From positions 2,117,001 through 2,181,000 of the forward strand of contig JBBBDQ010000310.1 in the NCBI GenBank assembly GCA_037127315.1: DNA of 64,000 nt, written 5' to 3'. The notes below the pieces were generated by a model. It was given only the letters and a program-made list of their open reading frames with translations. It was not told the DNA's origin and ran no database searches. The number at the start of each line of letters is the position of its first letter. Position 1 is the stretch's first letter. The position numbers and the translations under genes were made by a program. Below are positions 22,783 to 34,160 of this stretch, piece by piece. This DNA comes from Ascarosepion bandense (Eukaryota; Mollusca; Cephalopoda; Sepiida; Sepiidae).

Positions 22783-23855
22783 GTTAAGAGTCTCTTCAAT
22801 GATCCACTCATTTTTCTTACGGCGTGCTTTTTCCTTTGGAATGATGTCGTTCGCAGATGTCACTAGAGCCGCTCTTAGTGCCTCCTATTTTGAGCTTTCA
22901 TTTCCAATTTGTCCTTCGTATATCGTTTTCAGGCTCTACGCATACAATTCTTGCAGGTTCGGGTCATTCATGAGTCTACTGTACTTCAGTCTTAGGGCTG
23001 AGTTAGATTTCTTTAATCTCCTTAGTTTTATCCTTAGTTTGCATACAACTGACAGGTGGTCCCTTTCGCAACCCGCACTTGGGTAGGCTTTGCAGTGAAG
23101 GACTGCGTTTCTGAATCTCTTGTTGATAGTAATGTAGTCAATTTTATTCTTAGTTTCTCCTCCTGGACTTCTTCATGTTCGTAGTCTTCTCGGGTGCTCT
23201 TGGAACCAGGTGTTGGTTATTATCTGGTCATTCGCTGTGCACCTTTGGACCCATTTCTCACCACGGCTAATGCGGTGTCCTAGTCCGAAATTGCCGACCG
23301 TTTCATCAACTTTGGCATTCAGATCTCTCATAATTCTGATTTCTTGTGATTTACATTGTGCCTTGACATAATCCAGCATGGAGTAGAAGGACTCGATTTC
23401 TTCTTCTGTACTTTGTGATGTTGGTGCATATATCTCAGTTACCAATATATTGAGAAACTTTCCTTTATTTTAACTACTAGAATTCTCTCAGATAGCTGGC
23501 AATATCCTATAACGCATTTTCTTGTGTCTTTATCTAATATAACGCCGATTTCTTTTTCATTATATTTACCTGCTGCGTATATAATTCTGTGCTCACCACT
23601 GAAGTTTCCGTTGTTTGGCCAACTCGTTTCACATATGTCTAAAATGTTTATTTTCAATCTAGACATCTTCTACTTCATGTTTTCCAGCTGTCCACAGTGT
23701 TCATGATTCTAACATTCTAGTTTCAAAGAGTTATTTTTTGTTTGTTGCGAACAGTTGCAGGATGACGATCCGGTGACACCTGTCGCTCATGTCTTTCCAT
23801 TTCTGGCTAGGATGGCCACCCGTAAAAAGAAAATATGGGTCATCATACTCACACA
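22783..23855 (-). pseudogene. RTE-clade LINE, copy 3, endonuclease part
   Basis: Minus strand from 23,850: SSSCNCSQQTKNNSL (decayed N-terminus), KMSRLKINILDICETSWPNN (AP-endonuclease I-L-D-I-C-E-T block), GEHRIIYAAGKYNEKEIGVI, YAPTSQSTEEEIESFYSMLD, RIMRDLNAKVDETVGNFGL (catalytic GDLNAK reads RDLNAK), then a frame-broken C-terminal endonuclease/linker. The 5' end lies close to 23,855, where family E sequence resumes, so the RTE was close to full length. Confidence 0.87.
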
Positions 23856-23859
23856 GTTA

Positions 23860-24726
23860 AAATGTTTTAATTATTTAAAAAATCGAATGGCTCGATTATT
23901 TGTTTTAAACTTTTTAGTTTTCAATTAGTAAATATAGTCTTCATGCATTAACTGAACGACCTAGCGTTAATGGCTGAAGGAGGAAATTTTAAAGGGTTTT
24001 TGAATCTTTATAACTTATCATAATAAAAAAATAATAACAATGAAAACAATTCTTGTAAACATTCATTATTCATTGAATTATTTTTCAGACTATGAAAAGT
24101 TTATCTAAATAAAAATTGGCAAATTTTTTGCATTTCTGTTTTTACAATTTGGAGCAGATTTTCTTAAAAAGGGCTAATCAAGAAAAGAAAAGGACAGCTA
24201 CTTAGCATTCCCCAATGACTCCTGAATTTAATTAATATTAGGTATCTGGGAGAGCTCTTGCGAATTTATAGACATTTCAAGAAATTAATTGGTGAGATAA
24301 TAACAAATGTAAAAAAATATTTTGAGCAAGATTTTCTAAAAATGATTATTTCAAAAATGACATCAGCCACTTATGAATAAGTCTTGAAATTTTAATCAAA
24401 ATCCAATCACTATTTGATTTTTCAAGAATTTCTAAATTAATGTGTTTTTCAACGGCAAAAAGTGACTTGCGTAATATAATGTTTGCCGTAATAAACCTTT
24501 GTAAAAATTGCGTCACTCACGGACGAAAGAAAAACAAACTTTTATACCAAAATTTTGAACGTGTTAGAAAGAATAAAAAGAAATTTTGAAAAATTATTAA
24601 AAAATACTTTGATCTATCTTCTTAACAATAACATGGACATTTTACCGATAAAACTATGTTTTTGTTTAGTTTGGGGACTTTTTCTTCATACTATGCAGGT
24701 TTTTTCAGCGAATTCTTGGGGGTACC
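23860..24726 (+). mobile_element. Family E TIR element copy B, right end
   Basis: Matches the reverse complement of copy A (3195-about 4200) and the + strand of copies C and D. Landmarks are TTTTCAATTAGTAAATATAG, a GAATAAGT-TTGAAA block, TTTTGAACGTGTTA, TTGATCT-TCTTAACAATAA, and CTTCATACTATGC. It ends GGGGGTACC followed by TA at 24,727-24,728, the expected terminus. Confidence 0.75.
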
Positions 24727-24866
24727 TACTTTGATATCTTTTCTTCTGCTGTTAACTGTATCACCTTTGATAAACTATTAATTTCATGGCGATTTTCACA
24801 TTTATAATCGATACGGAGATCGTTTCTTCCGACTGCCGAAGTTTCTACTTAACCAAGGACAGTATA

Positions 24867-24868
<2 letters not shown>

Positions 24869-24937
<69 letters not shown>
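24869..24937. repeat. (CA)n microsatellite
   Basis: Uninterrupted CA run of about 35 units. Confidence 0.95.
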
Positions 24938-24941
<4 letters not shown>

Positions 24942-25213
24942 TATAAGTTTAAAATATATTTTTAAATTTCTCGATATATTAAAAGGAAATCGTCCATATA
25001 CACGCACACATTTTCCGTCTTGTTTCCTCATTCCCATTTGTTCAGATGGGAAATGTCTTACTTTTTTTTAAAGAGTTTGCATTCTTCCCAAACATCTGCT
25101 AATTGTTGTTTTCAGACAGCAAATGATACTTTTCTTAATATTGTTCAACGCACAAGCGTATAAGATTACAGGCCATGTATTACCTGTTTTTAGATTTTCA
25201 AGTCTTAAACCAT

Positions 25214-25214
25214 G

Positions 25215-25275
<61 letters not shown>
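25214..25275. repeat. (ATCT)n microsatellite
   Basis: About 15 units of a perfect tetranucleotide. The sequence 5' of it shows no recognised LINE end, unlike the similar run at 41,846. Confidence 0.95.
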
Positions 25276-25504
25276 GTTTTTGTGTACTAGAAGTGCCCTC
25301 TACTCAAATACTTTGTTTTCCGATTTTGTCGTGTTTCACACACCATATGTACCCTCATATATTAATTTATTTTTTACATACTTTTATACATAAAAAGAAA
25401 GAAACCTATATTTCGAACATGGGTATCCACTAAAAATAATGCTGAAACTAATAGAAAATGTCAAATGAAAAATAAACCTCTTAAATCTTTATACATAAAC
25501 TTTT

Positions 25505-25574
<70 letters not shown>
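25505..25574. repeat. (CA)n-(TA)n compound microsatellite
   Basis: Short (CA)6 followed by a long (TA)n of nearly 30 units. Confidence 0.95.
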
Positions 25575-25577
<3 letters not shown>

Positions 25578-25924
25578 ATCTTGGAAACAAACAAAGAAAA
25601 ACCCCAATCGGCCAGGGTTTATTCTGTGAGAATTTTTGTGGGAAGTCGTTTTTGCAACGATAGTGCACAATATCAAGAGCAAGAGCATTAATAGTAATAA
25701 ATAAAACTTTTTGACATATTTTATGCCTATCTCTTCTCAGAGTTTCGCCGAAGATATGCTGGTAAATGACATAACTCTATGAAGCTCAGAATAGAGAGCG
25801 TCATGATGATATCTCATTTTGTGTGCGATTGATAAATTGTCGTGTGAATTACGCAAAAGTAAAATAACACTGACATCTCATTGTAACAGATATATTTACC
25901 AAAAATATACAAAAATATCTTGAA

Positions 25925-26400
25925 ATACTTCAAACTTTAGACCACTTCGGAATCTCCTGCATCTCTTCTTGTTTAGTTTGGTGAATAATGCCATAATCCT
26001 TGCCGTCAATTCATTTTTGGTGTCACAAAGTGTTTTTTCGTCTCTTGCGGAAATGCTCAGAAGAGTTAAGTGGCCAGATGTAAGCGGTGATGTGGTCGCA
26101 GAAATTGTCTGAAAGTCATGACTGTGTTATCCTGCATGTGTGGCATGGTTCAGAGTCTTGTTCCAACATATAGGTCCTTCTAGAAGTGACCCTCTTGACC
26201 CAGGGTAGCATTACCTCTGGCTATGGACTTGATTGACTTGGAGGGACCGTTTCCAGTCATGGCCTAGATCTGACCAACATTTTATTTTCTTACCACAACG
26301 AGCAGAGTGATTTTTCTAAGCTGCCGTATCTTCGTAATCATCATTAGACTCATCCAACTCTTTCCGAATCCTCTGCTCTGTTCTCAGATTAATATCTAGA
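25925..26400 (-). pseudogene. mariner-type transposase relic
   Basis: Minus-strand reading gives TYMLEQDSEPCHTCRITQS (around 26,110-26,180), matching the second catalytic block QQDxAPxHT of mariner DDE transposases. DNFCDHITAYIWPLNSSEHF follows, corresponding to WPPNSPDLNP, and then CDTKNELTARIMALFTKLN and RCRRFRSGL at the C-terminal end. Stops and frameshifts interrupt it, and the N-terminal helix-turn-helix part is not recognisable. No terminal inverted repeats were located. Confidence 0.65.
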
Positions 26401-26576
26401 CACACTGAAATATACGTATTAAAACTTATGGTGCGAATGCCAAGCAGTACAGTATGCCGTTATCAAACTTCTCTTTTTTCTCTGATCCTATTATACTATC
26501 CAGTCGACAAAATAAGGAACAAACAACGTGCATGCGCTAAGTTAAAATAGAAAACGCCGACAATTTATCCATCGCA

Positions 26577-26626
<50 letters not shown>

Positions 26627-27153
26627 ACGTTTTTTCCCGAAAATGTATATATTAAAAAATATATAAGAGTGGATACTGAGGTGAAAATACTATCGTGACA
26701 ACCTGTCTCATTCTGGAATGTTTTGTTCAACATGTCGGTGTTGACTTCAGTGTCCCCTTTAATATTTATAAACGATCTGTCACTGATATTTATCCATTAA
26801 TATAACAGATTAAAACTATCTGTTTATCATATAGATATTCCAACATTTAAAGTATATGGAAAGAGATTAATACATAATGGATGACCGAGGATACCCGTTT
26901 ACCAGTTAATTGTAGACGCCTGCTCAGGCACACTTGGGTTTGTTTAACACCCACAGAGCCAACCTGTAGTGTATACTGCAACTATCTGGCGTAAACAACA
27001 GTCTGAATAAGTCGGTCAAGATGACTTTTGACTTCGAACTAGTCCAATCATCAACGACTTCTCAATTTCACTCACAATGCTTGGGTCAACCCGTGGTATG
27101 GTTTTTAAGCATTTTCCAGACTAATAGCATCAAGAAATCATCTTCCCGATATA
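26401..27153. other. Unassigned stretch with a (TA)n run
   Basis: (TA)n at 26,584-26,624. 26,880-27,120 is of more balanced composition (ACGCCTGCTCAGGCACACTT) but matches nothing else in the window. Confidence 0.4.
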
Positions 27154-27465
27154 TATAAACTTATTTATAAATGGAACATTGTGTGTGTGTGTCTCTATGT
27201 GTGTATGTCCGTTACATATAGACTCTGAAACGGCTGAAACGATTTTCTTGAAAATTTACACAGTTGTACTATAAGCGTCTGCGAGTGTTCTTAGCTAGGT
27301 TTTGTGTCGAGGTACTTCCGATAAATATCGAAAATCGACAATCGAAAAAATCGGGTTATAGAAGGAGTGGTCCGATTTTAATCAAATGTGATACACTCAT
27401 AGACAAAGACATAAGAAACGATATTCAGATGTTTCAAGGTTGCAGTTCTTACAATAGTGCAGAAA

Positions 27466-27512
<47 letters not shown>

Positions 27513-27887
27513 AAAGGCAAGACGTTTGTGTGTGTGTCTGTTTATCTACCTGTCTGTCTGTATTTTTTTCAGCCCTTTTATTTGAGTTTTTGCTTCGAGT
27601 TTGGCTCTAAGTAGGTATAATTGTAATTCTTAGTCTCAGCCATGATACCATTTACTTAGAGGACTTATTTAGCCTTCAAAACTCAGTTTACGACGAAACA
27701 AGACTATATCGATACCAGGAAATCAAAATTTAACTTACATCCATTCATTTTTCTTTCAGTCTACGGTTTTGCTTTAACTGGAAACAACTATTGCTTCGTA
27801 CCAACGTCCAAAGAGTCTGAGCTCTAGGACCATGGATTAGTTTTAAAGCTTTCATTACAATCTAGCAACGCCGGGTTTTACTGCTAG
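27154..27887 (+). mobile_element. Helitron-like non-autonomous element, copy 1
   Basis: The 5' end reads TATAAACTTATTTATAAATG (TC expected; mutated to TA), followed by a GT-rich block and GACTCTGAAACGGCTGAAAC. The 3' end is a decayed hairpin (TAGCAACGCCGGG) and ACTGCTAG, matching the Helitron pattern of hairpin plus CTRR, here followed by T. It contains an internal (TA)n at 27,470-27,510. No Rep/helicase is encoded. Copies 2 and 3 share both ends. Confidence 0.7.
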
Positions 27888-27939
27888 TATATATATATAT
27901 ATATATATATAAAGAGAGAGAGAGAGAGAGAGAGAGAGA
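27888..27939. repeat. (TA)n-(GA)n microsatellite
   Basis: (TA)n immediately 3' of Helitron-like copy 1, then (GA)n to 27,939. Confidence 0.95.
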
Positions 27940-28354
27940 AATGGAAAGAGAGATTGTTGTAAAAACATTTGCTAGATAACGTAAATTGCTACTCCCACAT
28001 GTACACCCACCCACGCATGCACATTTCTATGCGTATTTGTTCATGTATCATTGATATTAATTAAATTGGTTTGACCTTAAACGTATAGAATATAATTAGA
28101 CAAATTTCATTTTCAGTTAGATGGCTGCAATGATCATTCTTTATTTATAAGTTGGGAACATATAAATATATTTTTCTACATACACAGATGTAAAATAAAT
28201 TTGCCACACCCTGAATTAAATCAATTTGAAACGTATATATAGTATAAATAGAGTACTTTTAATGATTACAAATGGTAATCAATATGAGCACAATTTCTTA
28301 GATATGGAGTTTATCATAATGACTCAAATATCTTCATCAACACATTGTATACCC

Positions 28355-28625
28355 TCCTGGATGTGCGTTGTAGTGCAGTGGATATCGGCTCGGAACAAGC
28401 AATCGGAGATCCGAGTTCGAATTCCAGTTGAATTCTTTGTGTTCATTTACTTACAAATATCTTTGAAGAAGATTTAAATACGTCTCTTTTCTCCAACTAT
28501 GGGTCAAATAAGAGAACAGATTGGCTTCTATAGCCTTGGTTGGCAACCATTCTACCACAGAAAGTAATGTGCAGTCAGTCATGTCTCTTTGTAGACATAA
28601 TTGCTTAATCCTGTACGGGACTTAA
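28355..28625 (+). mobile_element. tRNA-derived SINE, family S1, copy 2
   Basis: GGATGTGCGTTGTAGTGCAG (A-box region), CCGAGTTCGAATTCCAGTTG (B-box), TATGGGTCAAATAAGAG and TTGGTTGGCAACCATTCTAC identify it. It ends in an unusual ACTTAACTGACTGACTGATA tail. Confidence 0.82.
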
Positions 28626-29397
28626 CTGACTGACTGATATCCTCCTTACACTCATCTGTACTATCACAATACATACTCTACTACAATACATTATTATGGT
28701 CTTACTCTACTACGTCTGTTGTTCCAGCGTATCAAGAGCTATAGGTTGGCTAGCTGAAAGAGTCAGGCATCATCCCATCATATCGTTTACATGTTAAATG
28801 AGGGACGAGTTTGGTGATTGTGCCGGTTAGGGCAGCTGTAGCATTTATTGGCTGCTTGTTGCATCAATAGTGACAATGAGTTCTGGGCGTACATAATGCT
28901 GTTCGATAGTCTTTGTTCAAAGCGAGTGAATTCGATCTTCTAGGTGACACTCTGATCATACAACTGGAAATACATAATTTTCCAACGTTCCTTCAACTGG
29001 AAACGAAATGGTTTCCTTTTAGTCTTGCGTTAGTTAGGACTAACTTTAAAAAAATTCGTTTCATTTATGTTCTATTTTTTTTTATTGTTTCGATTTCAGA
29101 TTATTATTATTTTCTATTTGTGTAGATTAATGTTTAATTTAAAGTGTAAAAATGAACTTTTATTAAATGCAAAATATTGCCTAGCGTTCTATTACCCCCA
29201 CCCCGTTTTTTTTGTGTCTCGACTAAAAGGATCATGGAAGTTCTCCAGCAAAGATTGAAAAAAGGTTTGTCTTTGAAAAATTAAGGTAAGTCAAAAATAA
29301 TTTTCAAACTTTTCATCTACTAGATACAAAATGCTAATCTGGGGAATTGACATATTTTTCTTTACATGTCTACTTGTTTGAATTTATACTAAGTATA
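28626..29397. other. Stretch without recognised features
   Basis: Nothing recognised. A T-rich segment lies at 29,060-29,130. Confidence 0.4.
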
Positions 29398-29928
29398 TCT
29401 AAACTTATTGATAAATGGAAATTTGTCCGTCTGTGTGTGTGTGTTTCCGTTACCTATAGACTCCGAAACGGCTGAACCGATTTTCTTGAAAATTTACACA
29501 GTTGTACTATAAGCGTCTGCGAGTGCTCTTAGCTAGGTTTTGTGTCGAGGTACCCCCGATAAATATCGAATAATCGATAATTGATAATCGAAAAAATCGG
29601 GTTATAGAAGGAGTAGTCCGATTTTAATCAAATTTGATACACTCAAAGACAAAGACATAAGAAACGATATTCAGAAGTTTCAAGGTTGCAGTTCTTACAA
29701 TAGTGCAGAAAATCGATAATATATATATATATATATATATATAAAGCAAGATGTTTGTGTGTGTGTGTCTGTTTATCTGTCTGTATGTCCTTTATACAAA
29801 CCCAGAATTTTTATCCGATTCTCACCAAACTTCACACAAATATTCTTTAGGCTGAGTCTGAGCTCCAGGACCATGGATTAGTTTTAAAACTTTCATTACA
29901 CCCGAGCAACGCCGGGCTATACTGCTAG
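29398..29928 (+). mobile_element. Helitron-like non-autonomous element, copy 2
   Basis: Best-preserved termini: the 5' end TCTAAACTTATTGATAAATG preceded by A, and the 3' end CCCGAGCAACGCCGGG (stem CCCG/CGGG plus GC/GC around a loop) then CTATACTG and CTAG at 29,925-29,928. The A|TC...CTAG arrangement fits Helitron termini. The interior is shared with copies 1 and 3, including a (TA)n at 29,717-29,742. Confidence 0.75.
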
Positions 29929-29989
29929 CACTTAATATTTATATTCTTTGTTCTACCCAACATTTTTTACAGGATGTTAGCAACCCGGT

Positions 29990-32243
29990 AGGATAAAGAA
30001 ATTTAAACCAACAAATGGTGAAGGAATTCTAAATGAGTCAACGGCCAGCTAACTAGAGGTGGTGTCTCAATAAATCATCAGATGGCAACAGGATACCACT
30101 TCACTATCTATCTATCCTGCGTATAATCATGGATATACAACAGAAATATATGAAAGCTAACGGCGTGAAGGGTGTTGCTGTCAAAGGAAGCAACTCCTCG
30201 CCCGGTAAGGACCGACATGGACAACAGGTGTTACCTGACCGTCTTTCGGCGACTGTTAGCACCAACGGCATAAAGGGGACGCTTTTTCCAAAAATGTGTC
30301 CCTCGCTCGGGAAGAAAGGACATGAGCAACAGGTGTCTCTGGACCGTTGCCCTGCGACTGTCCGCAACAAAGAAAGAATTACCTTGGGGACATGGAACGT
30401 CAGGACGCTCAACAATTGTGGACAACTAGAGAATGTCAAGCAAAAGATGAACAGACTGAACATCAATATTCTGGAAATATGCGAAACCAGACGGCCAAAC
30501 AACGGATCCTTCAGCAGCGACAACCATAGGATAATATATGCAGGAGGAAGAAATAAAGAAAAAGGAGTCGGCTTAATACTGGACAAAGAAATGAAGAAAT
30601 GTGTTCTAGTATATTGCCACTTTTCTGAAAGAGTTCTCCTAGTCAAATTGAAAGAGAGACCGTTCAACATAGCAATTATAGTTGCTTATGCACCAACAAC
30701 GCAAAGCATTGAGGAAGAAATAGAATCTTTTTCTCCACTCTAGACAATGCTAAGGCTCAATGTAAAAGCCAAGAAATTAGAATCGTCATGGGAGATTTGA
30801 ATGCCAAAGTAGGCAAGAAGAGAAGGTATGACAACTGGCAACTTTGGATTAGGAATCCGCAACGAACGAGGAGAAAAATGGGTCCCAAGGTACACAGCAA
30901 ATGACCAGGTAATAACTAAGACCTGGTTCAAAAACACCCACGACGTCTGTGAACATGGAAAAGCCCAGAAGGCGACTCGAAAAACCAGATAGACTACATA
31001 ACCATTAACAGGAGATTCAGAAACGCAGTGGTTCAAAGCAAATCCTAACCAGGCACCGACTGAGGAAGCGACCACGTCCCAGTCATCTGTAAACTAAAGC
31101 TGAAACTACGGAGATTGAAGAAGCCTAGTGCCGCACCAAAGCTGAAACACAACACGCTCGTGAATGACCTCAACCTATGAATACACTAACAGCGTGAAAA
31201 TCAAGTATGAAGAACAAATTGGAAAAGGACAATCGAAATGGGACTCTCTCAAGGAAGTGATAGTGACATCAGCAAACAACATTGGCTCAAAGGTAATCAG
31301 GCGCAGTGTGGATGACTGAAGAGATTCTCGACATGATGCAATAGAGGAAGAAAATGATATCAAAACATGGAATGGAGTACAGGGAAATAAAATAGGAAAT
31401 AAGGAGAAAATGTTGACAGGCTAAAGAGGAATGGCCTTAATGACAAATGTGCAGAAGTAAAGAGACTGAGCAGGCATAATAAAGCAGACATGCATAAAGA
31501 AATAAAAGAACTGACAAGAAAAAAACTGCTCTTCATCAGGATCTATAAAATCCAAGGATGGAACAATCATATTGGAGAAAGAGGAAATACCGCAACGATG
31601 GGAAGAATATATAAAAGATCTTTTCCACGACAAGAGAGAGCTGATAATACACAAAGATGTGGACGGACGGGAAATATTAAAGTCTGAAGTAGAATCTGCA
31701 ATAGCCAAACTGAACAGAAACAAAGCTACTGAACCAGACGGCATAGTCATAGAGCTGCTGATAGCCTTGGAAGAATATGTCATAGAGAAAATTACAGAAA
31801 ATTACAGAAAATTACAGAAAATTAGAGAAAATAGTAAATGAAATTTATAATAGTGGTGTAATACCAGATGACCTCAGCAAGTCGATCTTCATAACGCTGC
31901 CTAAGAAGCCAGGAGCAAACGAGTGCGAACTCCACAGAACAATCAGTTTAATGAGTCATGTAACAAAACCGATCGTCCGAATCCTGAGGAATAGAGCGAG
32001 TTTTATTGATTATGCAAAGGCGTTTGATAAAATATTTGGACTTGGAGAACCTGATACTAACAGGCCAGATAGAGGGGAAAAGAGACAGGGGAAATCAGCG
32101 GATAACAATTTGAAGGATCTGATCAGGTGGATGACGGAACGATGGTTGCATGGCGTAACAGGAGAAAGCGTGTTCAGAGCCACCAGGGATAGGGAGATGT
32201 GGAAAGCTATGATCGCCTACGTCCTGAAAGGACATGGCACATA
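29990..32243 (+). pseudogene. RTE-clade LINE, copy 4: both ends present, RT core deleted
   Basis: An RTE with its endonuclease N-terminus (30,129-30,740), an apparent 5' leader from about 29,990, and the genuine 3' end (VLKGHGT-stop, then AAGAAGAAGAAGACAT). The middle is shortened. After PNPEE-type sequence the reading goes ILRNRAS, FIDYAKAFDKI, and then straight to FGLGEPDTNRPDRG, so the fingers, most of the palm with YADD, and the thumb are missing. Outside the deletions many motifs remain (VMGDLNAKVGK near 30,788, EKEEIPQRWEEYIKDLFHDK). A 13-bp unit is triplicated at about 31,790-31,830. Confidence 0.88.
30129..30740 (+). CDS. AP-type endonuclease domain of the RTE element (truncated ORF)
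   Basis: This is a 204-codon ORF starting at a methionine with a basic, low-complexity leader containing two related blocks (about residues 20-45 and 55-75: GKDRHGQQVLPDR and GKKGHEQQVSLDR). The exonuclease/endonuclease/phosphatase fold follows: TWNVRTL (catalytic Asn, about residue 88), INILEICETR (catalytic Glu, about residue 117), GVGLILDKE and VAYAPTTQSIEEE (about residue 190). In the intact family this domain nicks target DNA to prime reverse transcription. It is cut short by a small deletion near 30,735. The catalytic GDLNAK block lies just downstream in another frame. It cannot yield a complete nuclease. Confidence 0.85.
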
Positions 32244-32249
32244 AAAGAA

Positions 32250-33617
32250 GAAGAAGACATAATTGTAAGTCTGGCCAATTCATACTCTATGTAAACAATT
32301 TCCAACACTCCATGATACAATGCTGTGAATACAGTTTATTGGACATCCACGTTACGTTCAGAAGCTGGTCTATGAGAGTATGAGTGTTTATTTAATCAAT
32401 GTTGGTAACAGCTATGCATCACTTGCGTAGTAATTCTCCGAAAGGATCTTCATCTCTAGTGAGCCGATAATATAAATTCTCCCAAAATGCTTTAATTGCA
32501 TAAAAGGAGTCTCGGTGGTATGAAAACTGCATGCACTGGGCTTTATCAACACAAAGAATCTTATCGATTTGTGAGCCATCATCTATAGATAAAAGCAGTG
32601 TGTTAATATGTTGCTAATTCATGATGGGTAAGCTGTTGAAAATATTAGAATTTGATGTATGTGCATACTAGAGGATGTGTAGTATATACATACTGTATCC
32701 GTTTCAAAATCAGTATCCTCATTTAGAGTGATTCAATTGCATTTTCCGTCAACGCTAGTGAATTGCAGAAACAAGTAAAGGAATAGTTGAACTATAATAG
32801 GAGAAAAGCATTCTTATGAGATTATTCAGTTCTGACATTTAAGATATTTTTGTAGAAAATATCGAATGGAATTCAATCTTATTCTGTTTTCATAATTATT
32901 TTCCTTAAATCATACCCTTTTATTCATATTTAGTTTATCAATTTTCTGGGATACTACAAAAAATTTCGTCAGAAATATTTACCAATATATTCCCATTATT
33001 TCTTTATCATATTATTATATTGTGTGGTGTTTGTACCAGTGAGGCCTGGCGTTAAAACATATCGCTAAGTCAAAAGGGAAAATGAGGCGTATACAAGAGA
33101 GCTACTCATATTCAGGTTCAGTGATAGCCAAGGAGAAGGTCAGTTGCACACGAGCCTCTCCTAAATTATTGCATCTGTAACAAGATACTCTGGTATTATC
33201 TTGCGTTCTAAAAGTTTGTTACATTTTTGTGTCACCGGATAATTGGCGGAATAACTGGGTAAAAGAAAAGAAAAGAAAAAAGAAGTGTTCTAGTCTCTTA
33301 AGTATACAGCGTACATAACCCTATCATAGGTTCTGGCACCGCGTGGAACCACCCAAGTGCAACTGAAAATTGCAACAAATGTCCAGTCGGATGATAAATA
33401 ATCAACAATTCTGAATACGGATAAAGACGGCATTTGCTAAAGAATAGAAGTTTAAGAATTAGATAAAAAACCCGGACTGGTATTCATAATCTAGGCTGAT
33501 GTGACCCCAGATTGAGAACCAGTTCTCTTAAGTCATTTAGGGATTAGTCTGCTAGTCCTGGGTTAGGGAATAATTTTCTCACGATATGCGAAATGCAAAC
33601 AAATAATTACAGACGTA
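32250..33617. other. Stretch without recognised features
   Basis: Unique within the window. No coding signal was found. Confidence 0.4.
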
Positions 33618-34071
33618 CTAGCAGTATAGCCCGGTGTTGCTAGGGTGTAATGAAAGCTTTAAAACTAATCCATGGTCCTGCAGCTCAGACTCTTTGGACG
33701 TTGGCAATAAATATTAAAAAGCAATAGTTGTTTCCAGTTACAGCGAAACCGTAGACTGAAAGAAAAATCAATGGATGTAAATCAAATTTTGGTTTCCTGA
33801 TATCAATATCAAATTTTCTGCACTATTGTAAAAACTGCAACCTTGAAACTTCTGAATATCGTTTCTTATGTCTTTGCCTATGAGTGTATCACATTTGATT
33901 AAAATCGGACCACTCCTTCTATAACCCGATTTTTTCGATTATCGATTTTCGATATTTATCGGCGGTACCTCGACACAAAACCTAGCTAAGAACACTCGCA
34001 GACGCTTATAGTACAACTGTGTAAATTTTCAAGAAAATTGGTTCAGCCGTTTCGGAGTCTATAGGTAACGG

Positions 34072-34136
<65 letters not shown>

Positions 34137-34160
34137 GTTCCATTTATAAATAAGTTTGGA
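33618..34160 (-). mobile_element. Helitron-like non-autonomous element, copy 3
   Basis: Reverse orientation. The minus strand begins TCCAAACTTATTTATAAATG at 34,160 and ends GCAACACCGGGCTATACTG CTAG at 33,618. It carries a (CA)n run (plus strand 34,074-34,135) at the position of the GT-rich block in copies 1 and 2, and it lacks the internal (TA)n expansion. Confidence 0.75.

Noticed and set aside
25214..25275. CRISPR-like regular repeat
   Set aside because: It is a simple (ATCT)n microsatellite with no spacers. The sequence is eukaryotic.
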